Shown here piece after piece: positions 1 through 6,266 of a stretch of DNA of 8,639 bases. Below the pieces are notes generated by a model. That model saw nothing but the letters and a program-made list of their open reading frames with translations, did no database searches and had not been told where the DNA came from. A program made the position numbers and the translations under genes. Source of the DNA: an uncultured Demequina sp. (GTDB lineage: Bacteria > Actinomycetota > Actinomycetes > Actinomycetales > Demequinaceae); assembly GCA_937925595.1 (NCBI GenBank), contig CALALQ010000309.1, forward strand, positions 1 through 8,639, in the 5' to 3' direction. Each line of letters starts with the position of its first letter. The stretch's first letter is position 1.

Positions 1-1
1 G

Positions 2-289
<288 letters not shown>

Positions 290-305
290 CCGCACGACAA
301 GTTGG

Positions 306-350
306 TGGCCTCGTTTTCACACGTCGCATTGGCCTACTTTTCGAGCGTCG
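306..350 (+). repeat. Tandem direct repeats at the IS21 right end
   Basis: Two copies of a 21-bp unit lie 24 bp apart (306-326 and 330-350). Both begin TGGCCT, share a TTTTC core and end CGTCG, with 16 of 21 positions identical. Repeated sites of this kind at IS21 ends are thought to bind the IstA transposase. That role is inferred from the family; the repeat itself is directly visible. Confidence 0.65.
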
Positions 351-356
351 TCGACA

Positions 357-539
357 TCAAGAGCGACGGCTGGGATTACGGGGCTCCCCGCTCGATCTAC
401 TACGAAGGCGCGCCGTCCGAGTCGTTTCCGGCGGGAGAACAGTGGCGACGCGAAGCGGGTGCTGGAGCGGGCGATCAGCGTGTGCGGGGCATCACAGGAG
501 CTGCTGTCGGAAAGCTCATCCGCGTTCGTCGACGGGTGA
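357..539 (+). pseudogene. Possible 3' remnant of a gene interrupted by the IS
   Basis: Directly after the IS end, one plus-strand frame stays open for about 60 codons and stops at TGA 537-539. Its second half reads like a normal helical protein tail (GDAKRVLERAISVCGASQ, then ELLSESSSAFVDG) with mostly G/C third positions. No start codon with a ribosome site is visible, so it would be the end of a gene whose front lies beyond the IS. It overlaps the 3' end of the minus-strand ATPase gene by 65 bp, which weakens the case, because either reading may be fortuitous there. I do not recognise the family. Confidence 0.2.
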
Positions 540-3366
540 TCGCTCGGCCGCCCAGCTTTCGTGCTTCTTCGAACCAGAGCACGATCGAGGCCATCATCAC
601 GCAGGCAAGCCAGTGCCCGCCGTCGAGCGACGCCGTGCCGAACGCTACCTGCAACGGCGGCAGCGACACGACGGCGATCTGCAGCAGGACCCCGAGCACC
701 ACCGCACCCCACAGCCACATATTCGAGAACAGCCCCCGGAATGCGCTCGACGTTGCCGACCGTGCATTGAACGCCGTGATGAGCGCGGCGAACACGAGTG
801 TGGTGAAACCGGCGGTGCGGGCCACCTCGAGAGTGTCGGTGCCGCCGGGAATCACTCCGCCCGGCAGGAAGATGTCCATGGTGAGAAGGGTGATGATCGA
901 GATCACCAGGCCGGTCACGGCAATGCCGATCCACATGCCGGTGTCTATCGCCCGATCATGGAGCCTCCGCGGCTTGCGTGCCATGACATCATCGATTTCC
1001 GGGTCGACGCCCATCGCGAGGGCCGGGCCGGAGTCGGTGACCAGGTTGACCCAGAGGATCTGCGTCGCCAGCAGCGGCAACACGAGCCCCCCGTCCGATG
1101 CCGCCGTCAGTCCGAGGGTCCCGGCGAACACGATGCCGAAGAACACCGTGAGCACCTCTCCCATGTTCGAGTAGAGGAGGTAGCGCAAAAACTTGCGAAT
1201 GTTCTCGAAGATCACCCGGCCCTCGCGCACGGCATGCACGATCGTGGCGAAGTCGTCGTCAGCGAGCACCATCTTCGCGGCCTCTTTGGTGACCTCGGTG
1301 CCCGTGATGCCCATCGCGACGCCGATGTCGGCGGACTTCAGCGCTGGCGCGTCGTTCACCCCGTCGCCGGTCATCGCCACGATATGCCCATCGGCCTGCA
1401 GCGCGTCAACGATACGCAGCTTGTGCTCCGGCGCGACGCGCGCGAACACCGACACCGAGCGCACCGCGTCGCGCAGCTGGTTCTCGTCCATTCCATCGAG
1501 TCGGGCGCCCGGCAGGGCGATGCCGTCGTCGGGAATGATGCCCAAGTCACGGGCGATGCGGGCAGCGGTGCCGGGGTGGTCGCCGGTGATCATGATCACC
1601 CGGATGCCGGCGGCATGGGCCTCGGCGATGGCCGGCCGCGCCTCGGGCCGGGCCGGGTCGATGATGCCCACCACCCCGGCATAGACAAGGTCGTGCTCGT
1701 GCGACTCGTCGATCGAGGGCTGGTCGTCGTTGCCCGCGCGGTCCTGCAGCTCGGGCGCCGCGCGGTAGGCAACGCCGAGTGTGCGGAAAGCGGCCACCGA
1801 CAGCGTCTCGACGTCAGTGAGGGCCTGGGCGCGCCGTTCGGCGTCAAGCGGCACGGTGGCATCGCCGACCTGCAGGTACGTACAACGCCCGAGCAGCACG
1901 TCCGGCGCGCCCTTGCTGAAGACGAGCACCTCGCCGCGCTCACGCCGATGTGCAGTCGACATCATCTTTCGTTCCGAGCTGAACGGGACCTCCCCGACCC
2001 GGCCATACCGTGACGTCTGTTCAGCGGTGCCGCCCAGCTTGCGCGCCGCCACGAGGAACGCGGCCTCCGTGGGATCGCCCTGGATCTCCCACCGGCCGTC
2101 GTGTTCGGCAAGCTGGGCGTTGTTGGCGAGCGACCCGGCGCCCAGCACGCACTGCACCTCTTGCCGCAGCGCGCCGTCGCGCAGCGCCTGGCCGTGACTG
2201 GTCACACTCCCGATCGGCGCGTAGCCCACCCCGCTGACATCGACGACGCCCGAGGCCGTGACGATCCGCTCGATGGTCATCTGGTTGGTCGTGAGCGTGC
2301 CCGTCTTATCGGTGCAGATGACCGACGCGGAGCCCAGCGTCTCGACACTCGAGAGGTTCTTCACGACCGCGTTGCGTTTCGCCATGCGCTGGACGCCGAG
2401 GGCCAGTACGACCGAGAGCACGGCCGGAAGGCCCTCAGGCACCGCCGCGACGGCGAGGGAGACGCCCAGGAGCAGCACCTGCACGAACTCGGCCGGGGTG
2501 CTGATGCCCTCGATCAGGGCGATCGTCACCATCACGATGATGGCGATGACGATCACGATGCGCCCCAGCATCCGGCCGAGACGGTTGACCTCCTCCTGTA
2601 ACGGAGTCTCCTCTGCCACCGTCTCGTCGAGCATCGTCGCGATCGCGCCCATCTCGGTCGACATGCCGGTTGCCGTGACGATCGCCCGACCCGTTCCCCG
2701 GTTCACGACGGTGCCCCTATACACCATGTTGGCGCGATCGCCGAGCGGAATCGGCTCGGCACTGGCGATCGTCTCGGACTGCTTCTCGACCGCTTCACTC
2801 TCGCCGGTGAGCGAAGCCTCCGCGACGTGCAGCGCGCTCGCACGGAACAGCCGGCCGTCGGCACCGACACCGTCGCCTTCAGCGAGCACGAGGATATCGC
2901 CGGGCACCACTTCGGTGCTCGGCACCGCGACCAGTTCCCCGTCGCGCAGCACCGTCGATCGGGCGCGTGTCATCACCGACAGCGCCGCGACCGCGTTCTC
3001 GGCGCGCGACTCCTGGATCAGACCCAGCGCGGCGTTCACCAGGATGATCGCGAAGATTACGACCGCGTCGATCGGCACACCGTCGGCGCCTTCGATGATC
3101 CAGGCGATCACAGAGACGACGACCGCCGCGAGCAGCAGGACGATCAGCGGACTCGTGAACTGGGCCAGGACGCGCCGCCACAGCGGATTGCGTGCGGTGC
3201 TGCGCAGCTCGTTCGACCCGACCGCGACAAGGCGAGCCGCAGCGTCCGCGCTGGAGAGACCGCGTTCGGGATCCACGCCGAGCGCTCGCGCGAGGACCTG
3301 CACCTCTGCGCGTACCGGGTCGGGAAGGTCGGACAAGTCGAACATCGCTTCCACGGGGCGGGCCAT
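475..3366 (-). CDS. Cation-translocating P-type ATPase, P2A (Ca2+-ATPase-like, PacL/CtpF class)
   Basis: A 963-residue membrane pump expected to export a divalent cation, most likely Ca2+ (or Mn2+), using ATP. Visible in order: cation-ATPase N-terminal domain (about 10-60), M1 and M2 (about 70-120), actuator loop TGES (187-190), M3 (about 264-288), M4 with PEGLP (310-314), phosphorylated Asp353 in DKTGT, nucleotide-domain KGAPD (485-489), TGD (594-596), hinge TGDGVNDAP (666-674), and M5-M10 (about 725-935). Compared with SERCA, the ion ligands E311 (M4), N734 and E737 (M5) and N774, T777 and D778 (M6) are present, but the M8 Glu position reads Thr864. Length is close to that of CtpF-type pumps; the tail after the WFEEARKL segment is about 25 residues, Arg-rich and of uncertain value. 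The ATG at 3366 lacks a good Shine-Dalgarno site; ATG 3345 is an alternative start. It is divergent from the universal stress protein gene across a 170-bp shared control region. Confidence 0.93.
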   Translation of the reverse strand: MARPVEAMFDLSDLPDPVRAEVQVLARALGVDPERGLSSADAAARLVAVGSNELRSTARNPLWRRVLAQFTSPLIVLLLAAVVVSVIAWIIEGADGVPIDAVVIFAIILVNAALGLIQESRAENAVAALSVMTRARSTVLRDGELVAVPSTEVVPGDILVLAEGDGVGADGRLFRASALHVAEASLTGESEAVEKQSETIASAEPIPLGDRANMVYRGTVVNRGTGRAIVTATGMSTEMGAIATMLDETVAEETPLQEEVNRLGRMLGRIVIVIAIIVMVTIALIEGISTPAEFVQVLLLGVSLAVAAVPEGLPAVLSVVLALGVQRMAKRNAVVKNLSSVETLGSASVICTDKTGTLTTNQMTIERIVTASGVVDVSGVGYAPIGSVTSHGQALRDGALRQEVQCVLGAGSLANNAQLAEHDGRWEIQGDPTEAAFLVAARKLGGTAEQTSRYGRVGEVPFSSERKMMSTAHRRERGEVLVFSKGAPDVLLGRCTYLQVGDATVPLDAERRAQALTDVETLSVAAFRTLGVAYRAAPELQDRAGNDDQPSIDESHEHDLVYAGVVGIIDPARPEARPAIAEAHAAGIRVIMITGDHPGTAARIARDLGIIPDDGIALPGARLDGMDENQLRDAVRSVSVFARVAPEHKLRIVDALQADGHIVAMTGDGVNDAPALKSADIGVAMGITGTEVTKEAAKMVLADDDFATIVHAVREGRVIFENIRKFLRYLLYSNMGEVLTVFFGIVFAGTLGLTAASDGGLVLPLLATQILWVNLVTDSGPALAMGVDPEIDDVMARKPRRLHDRAIDTGMWIGIAVTGLVISIITLLTMDIFLPGGVIPGGTDTLEVARTAGFTTLVFAALITAFNARSATSSAFRGLFSNMWLWGAVVLGVLLQIAVVSLPPLQVAFGTASLDGGHWLACVMMASIVLWFEEARKLGGRAITRRRTRMSFPTAAPVMPRTR

Positions 3367-3417
3367 GCCCCTATGCTCAGTGAGCTCGAGCGTTACCGCA
3401 AGCGAGATGACCCCGCC

Positions 3418-3491
3418 CGATGCTCCAACTGCCAGGGACGTGACGTCCGCGGGGCTAACGGCCTACAGCGCCGTCCCGATCTGGAGCATCG
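3418..3491. promoter_or_regulatory. Nested inverted repeats in the ATPase/USP divergent control region
   Basis: A perfect 10-bp inverted repeat (CGATGCTCCA at 3418-3427 and TGGAGCATCG at 3482-3491) encloses a second, 6-bp pair (GGGACG at 3435-3440 and CGTCCC at 3472-3477). The structure lies midway between the divergent starts at 3366 and 3537. It could be a composite operator with paired half-sites, or fold as a hairpin in the 5' leader of the USP mRNA. The repeats are seen; the role is inferred. Confidence 0.45.
3435..3449. promoter_or_regulatory. Palindromic operator candidate
   Basis: GGACGTGACGTCC (3436-3448) is a perfect dyad with 6-bp arms and a one-base centre; the flanking G at each end breaks the seventh pair. 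It lies 69 bp upstream of the ATPase start and 88 bp upstream of the USP start. GGGAC and GTCC half-sites recall the mycobacterial DosR box, but the spacing is one base longer and the A/T centre is missing, so identity as a DosR-type site is unproven. Confidence 0.35.
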
Positions 3492-3521
3492 TGAATGTGT
3501 CAGCACAAGTTTGTCGGCAAC

Positions 3522-3528
3522 GGGAGGG
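3522..3528 (+). promoter_or_regulatory. Ribosome binding site of the USP gene
   Basis: GGGAGGG lies 8 bases before ATG 3537. This decides the start: the upstream in-frame ATG at 3495 has no such site. Confidence 0.7.
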
Positions 3529-3536
3529 AACGAATC

Positions 3537-4031
3537 ATGGATGGAATGTTGGACCGCAGGCCGGTCATCGTCGGTGTGGACGGATCGCCGCGTTCGATCG
3601 ACGCACTGCGCAAAGCAGCGGAGATGGCTCGACTACTCGATGCGCCCATCACAGCCGTCACCGCGTGGCAGTTCCCGATCACGTTCGACGGCAGCTTTCC
3701 CACCGAGATATGGTCACCCGAGGGAGAAGCGGAGAGGATCCTCTCCGCAGCGATCGTTACAGCCTTTCCCGATGAGCGGCCTGAACGTCTCACAGCGGTC
3801 ACGATCGCCGGCCCAGCTGCCAGTGTGCTCATCACGGCAAGCGAGAACGCGTCCATGCTGGTACTCGGCAGCCGAGGCCGAGGAGGCTTCGCCGGGCTCC
3901 TGCTCGGCTCTGTCAGCACGGCGTGCGCTCAGCACGCCCGCTGTCCGGTGCTCCTCATGCACGGCTCACCCGGCACGACGAAGGATTCTGCAGCCGAAAC
4001 ACGACGAGCCGAACGCGATCCAGCGATGTGA
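3537..4031 (+). CDS. Universal stress protein (UspA family)
   Basis: A 164-residue, single-domain cytoplasmic universal stress protein. Seen: the N-terminal beta strand VIVGVDGSPRS (10-20) with the conserved Asp15, then the ATP-binding loop GSRGRGG (111-117) continuing to LLLGSVS (121-127). This matches the G-2x-G-9x-G-(S/T) pattern (G111, G114, G124, S125) of ATP-binding USPs. The last strand CPVLLMHG (136-143) is also typical. A polar tail of about 20 residues follows. USPs of this type bind ATP and support survival under hypoxia, starvation or redox stress; the precise job is not known. The gene is divergent from the P2A ATPase and is followed in the same direction, after 161 bp, by pfkB. 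The pairing USP-pfkB also occurs in M. tuberculosis (Rv2028c-Rv2029c). Confidence 0.93.
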   Translation: MDGMLDRRPVIVGVDGSPRSIDALRKAAEMARLLDAPITAVTAWQFPITFDGSFPTEIWSPEGEAERILSAAIVTAFPDERPERLTAVTIAGPAASVLITASENASMLVLGSRGRGGFAGLLLGSVSTACAQHARCPVLLMHGSPGTTKDSAAETRRAERDPAM

Positions 4032-4179
4032 GCACTCCACCGGCGGATCAACACCTCGCGCTACCCCGACGAGGCATCGGATACCGCCCGCTCCTGGTCG
4101 CCAGCCGGCATGGTCGCGCTGTTCGCGTCCGGGGTCCCGTGTGCGTTCTTGTCGTGGGGTGTTCCCGTCTGCCGCTACC

Positions 4180-4185
4180 TACACT
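4180..4185 (+). promoter_or_regulatory. -10 element of a probable leaderless pfkB promoter
   Basis: TACACT fits the actinobacterial TANNNT -10 consensus and ends 7 bases before ATG 4193, placing the transcription start at or next to the A of the start codon. No Shine-Dalgarno site precedes this ATG, which fits a leaderless mRNA. No convincing -35 element is visible at normal spacing. Confidence 0.4.
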
Positions 4186-4192
4186 GGATGGC

Positions 4193-5146
4193 ATGGTGAT
4201 CTCGCACGCTCCGATCCTCACCGTGACACCGAATCCGGCGCTGGACGTGTCAACGGCCGTGGATCGCGTGATACCAGAGCACAAGCTGCGCTGCGGCCCG
4301 ACCCGTCTGGACCCCGGTGGTGGCGGCGTCAACGTTTCGCGTACGATCCGGAACCTGGGCGGTCGGTCAACCGCCCTGTACGCCGCGGGGGGTCCGACCG
4401 GGCAGGCGTATCGCGAGTTGCTGGAGCGGGAGGGCATCGTCGGCCGTGTCGTGCGGATCGGCGGGAGTACGCGGGAGAGCTTCACAGTCGACGAGACCAG
4501 CTCCGGCCAGCAGTACCGGTTCGTGCTGCAGGGGCCGACGATGGCCGAACCCGAATGGCGTGCTCTGCTGCAGGCCGTCGCCGATGATCTGCCTGTTGGT
4601 GGCTACGTCGTGCTCAGCGGCAGTCTTCCGCCGGGAGCTCCCGTGGACTTGTATGCGCAGATCGCGCAGATCGCAAGCGAGCACGGCGCCAGGTGCGTGG
4701 TCGACGCATCGGGCGGACCGCTGCGCGCCGCTCTCGACGCGGGCGTATACCTGATCAAGCCGAGCCGACGGGAACTGGCGGAGCTGGTCGCGGCTGACAG
4801 GCTCGATGACGAGCGGGGCCTCGTCGCGGCATCCCGCCAACTCATCAGCGGTGGCCGCTGCGACGTCGTGGCTCTGACGCTGGGTGGCGCCGGGGCGATC
4901 ATGGTCACCGCCGAGGAAACACTGCGCCTGCCGACACCACCGGTCAAGGTTCGCAGCACGGTCGGTGCAGGCGACAGCCTTCTCGGCGCCTTCCTCCTGC
5001 GCCTCGCCCAGGGTCGCCAGCTGCGCGACGCGTTCCGCGCCGGCGTGGCGGCAGGAAGTGCGACCGCAGCGCTACCAGCCACCGAGCTGTGCGGACCCGA
5101 AGACCTCGCCCGACTCGAAGAAGCACTCGAGCCGGCAGCGATCTGA
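4193..5146 (+). CDS. pfkB: PfkB-type (ribokinase superfamily) 6-phosphofructokinase
   Basis: A 317-residue sugar-phosphate kinase, most like E. coli Pfk-2 (309 residues), which phosphorylates fructose 6-phosphate with ATP to fructose 1,6-bisphosphate in glycolysis. Seen: N-terminal strand ILTVTPNPALD (8-18), EHKLRC (29-34) matching the Pfk-2 EGKLRC segment, the glycine-rich signature PGGGGVNVSR (41-50), SGSLPPG (142-148), IKPSRRE (188-194) and the second PfkB signature STVGAGDSLLGAF (255-267) with catalytic Asp261 and the GAG anion hole. The C-terminal GVAAGSATAA is also Pfk-2-like. The frame is open further upstream to 3923, but that would overlap the USP gene and lacks family similarity; ATG 4193 gives the normal length. 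1-Phosphofructokinase or tagatose-6-phosphate kinase activity is the main alternative. It probably has its own leaderless promoter, with read-through from the USP gene possible. Confidence 0.9.
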   Translation: MVISHAPILTVTPNPALDVSTAVDRVIPEHKLRCGPTRLDPGGGGVNVSRTIRNLGGRSTALYAAGGPTGQAYRELLEREGIVGRVVRIGGSTRESFTVDETSSGQQYRFVLQGPTMAEPEWRALLQAVADDLPVGGYVVLSGSLPPGAPVDLYAQIAQIASEHGARCVVDASGGPLRAALDAGVYLIKPSRRELAELVAADRLDDERGLVAASRQLISGGRCDVVALTLGGAGAIMVTAEETLRLPTPPVKVRSTVGAGDSLLGAFLLRLAQGRQLRDAFRAGVAAGSATAALPATELCGPEDLARLEEALEPAAI

Positions 5147-5174
5147 TGCGTTGAAGCTGACTCGGTCGCGCTCC

Positions 5175-5203
5175 GCTGATGCTCGTTCACGCTGTCCATC
5201 AGC
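5175..5203 (+). terminator. Hairpin downstream of pfkB
   Basis: GCTGATG (5175-5181) and CATCAGC (5197-5203) form a perfect 7-bp stem with a 15-base loop, 28 bases after the pfkB stop. No T-run follows, so it is a weak terminator candidate only. The rest of the convergent gap (5204-5413) holds one further hairpin and no gene I can support. Confidence 0.25.
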
Positions 5204-5324
5204 TGCCTCCAAACCATCACGTACCGCAGACGCGTGCGCGGCGATACGACGATAGAACCGTTAGGCGGAATGGCACAGGGCATAAGGTCCCGCAGGTGCC
5301 TGGGCGTAGTCCGAGAGATGGCCG

Positions 5325-5353
5325 GACGCCGGAGTGCGCTCCTCCTCGGCGTC
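5325..5353 (-). terminator. Hairpin downstream of the SDR gene
   Basis: GACGCCG (5325-5331) and CGGCGTC (5347-5353) form a 7-bp GC-rich stem with a 15-base loop, about 60 bases past the SDR stop. Its place between two convergent genes fits transcription termination from either side, but no T-tract is present on either strand. Confidence 0.25.
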
Positions 5354-5413
5354 ACCGTGCCTGTCGTGGTCGCGAGCACCAGTTCATGCGTGCCGCGGGG
5401 TAGTCAAGGTCGC

Positions 5414-6175
5414 TCAGATGGTTGACCAGCCGCCGTCCGAGAAGAGCACGGCACCGTTGACGTTGGCCGAGTCCGCGCTAAGAAGCCAGGTGATCGCCGC
5501 CGCGAGTTCCTCGGATTCCGCGGCCGGAGGCACGGTCACCTGCATGAGCGGGCCGAGCCGTTCCCCAGCCCACTCCGACCGGAACGGAGCCTCGATGTTG
5601 GTCTTCACCGCACCCGGCGCCACAGCATTGACCCGCACGCCCTTCGGGGCATAGAAGAACGCGGTGCTCTTGGTCAGCCCGATAACGGCATGCTTAGATG
5701 CCGAGTATGCGGTACCTGACGCCCCCGAGCGCACTCCCGCCTCGCTCGCCACGTTGACGATCGTTCCCGCCCCCCGCTCCACCATCCCTGGGAGCACCGC
5801 ACGGCTGAGCCGCATTGGCGCCGTCACGTTGACGGTGAAGACACGATCCCACGTCTCGTCATCGATCTCCGCTGTGGGCAGGAACCCGTCCATGATTCCG
5901 GCGTTATTGACCAACGCATCCACCCGCCCACCGGCCGCGACAACGATCGCGTCTATCGTCTCCTGCGCCGCAACGTCCCCGGTTACGAGCCGCAGGTTCT
6001 GCGTACCCGACTCCGACGCGAGCCCATCCAGGCGCTCCTTCGAGATGTCGGTCGCCACGACAGTGGCGCCTTCGGCGAGCAGCCGCATCGCAGTCGCCCT
6101 GCCGATTCCCGAACCCGCGCCTGTCACGACAGCGTTCTTGCCGGCAAACCGGCCCGGAACAGTGGTACTGGTCAT
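5414..6175 (-). CDS. Short-chain dehydrogenase/reductase (classical SDR, NAD-type)
   Basis: A 253-residue cytoplasmic oxidoreductase of the classical SDR family. Seen: cofactor loop TGAGSGIG (18-25), Asp43 at the end of the second strand (VVATD), which normally selects NAD(H) over NADP(H), DV near 67-68, NNAG (90-93), the catalytic tetrad Asn116, Ser144, Tyr157 and Lys161 (YSASK), and PGAVKT (187-192). The C-terminus NGAVLFSDGGWSTI matches the family. The substrate cannot be deduced. ATG 6175 is chosen because CTCCTT on the plus strand (AAGGAG on the coding strand) sits 8 bases upstream; the frame is open further up but without family similarity. It lies 91 bp downstream of the metal ATPase on the same strand, with a palindrome and a possible promoter in the gap, so it may be cotranscribed or separately controlled. 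Confidence 0.92.
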   Translation of the reverse strand: MTSTTVPGRFAGKNAVVTGAGSGIGRATAMRLLAEGATVVATDISKERLDGLASESGTQNLRLVTGDVAAQETIDAIVVAAGGRVDALVNNAGIMDGFLPTAEIDDETWDRVFTVNVTAPMRLSRAVLPGMVERGAGTIVNVASEAGVRSGASGTAYSASKHAVIGLTKSTAFFYAPKGVRVNAVAPGAVKTNIEAPFRSEWAGERLGPLMQVTVPPAAESEELAAAITWLLSADSANVNGAVLFSDGGWSTI

Positions 6176-6183
6176 TGTTCTCA

Positions 6184-6189
6184 CTCCTT
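6184..6189 (-). promoter_or_regulatory. Ribosome binding site of the SDR gene
   Basis: AAGGAG on the minus strand, 8 bases before ATG 6175. It fixes the SDR start and excludes the longer upstream reading. Confidence 0.75.
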
Positions 6190-6195
6190 CACGAC

Positions 6196-6211
6196 GCCGG
6201 GGATCCCCGGC
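6196..6211. promoter_or_regulatory. Perfect 16-bp palindrome before the SDR gene
   Basis: GCCGGGGATCCCCGGC is fully self-complementary. It lies 20 bases upstream of the SDR start and just downstream of the candidate -10 element. It could be an operator for a dimeric repressor or a short hairpin in the SDR leader. There is no T-run after it, so it is unlikely to be an intrinsic terminator for the ATPase gene. Confidence 0.4.
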
Positions 6212-6221
6212 CTTCGCGTCA

Positions 6222-6227
6222 ATTAGA
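6222..6227 (-). promoter_or_regulatory. Candidate -10 element for the SDR gene
   Basis: On the minus strand this reads TCTAAT, five of six matches to TATAAT, placing a start near 6215, directly before the palindrome. No good -35 hexamer is visible, so the call is weak. Confidence 0.25.
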
Positions 6228-6266
6228 CACTGTTCAGGCTGAGTGCGGGAGGACGCGCACCAATTG

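Noticed and set aside
379..390. CGGGGCTCCCCG palindrome between the IS and the ATPase end, as a terminator
   Set aside because: The loop would be only two bases and no T-run follows on either strand.
442..2013. Long plus-strand open frame opposite the first ATPase
   Set aside because: Composition is rich in Arg, His and Gln and shows no domain; it mirrors the high-GC coding strand of the P2A ATPase gene.
4131..4138. GGGGTCCC upstream of pfkB as a DosR-type box
   Set aside because: Only one half-site is convincing; the partner half does not match.
3923..4192. Upstream extension of the pfkB frame giving a 407-residue protein
   Set aside because: It overlaps the USP gene, is not similar to the family, and ATG 4193 gives the normal PfkB length and start.
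2258..4587. Two long plus-strand open frames running across the ATPase start and through the USP gene into pfkB
   Set aside because: They cross real genes in the wrong frame, have low-complexity composition and no recognisable motif.
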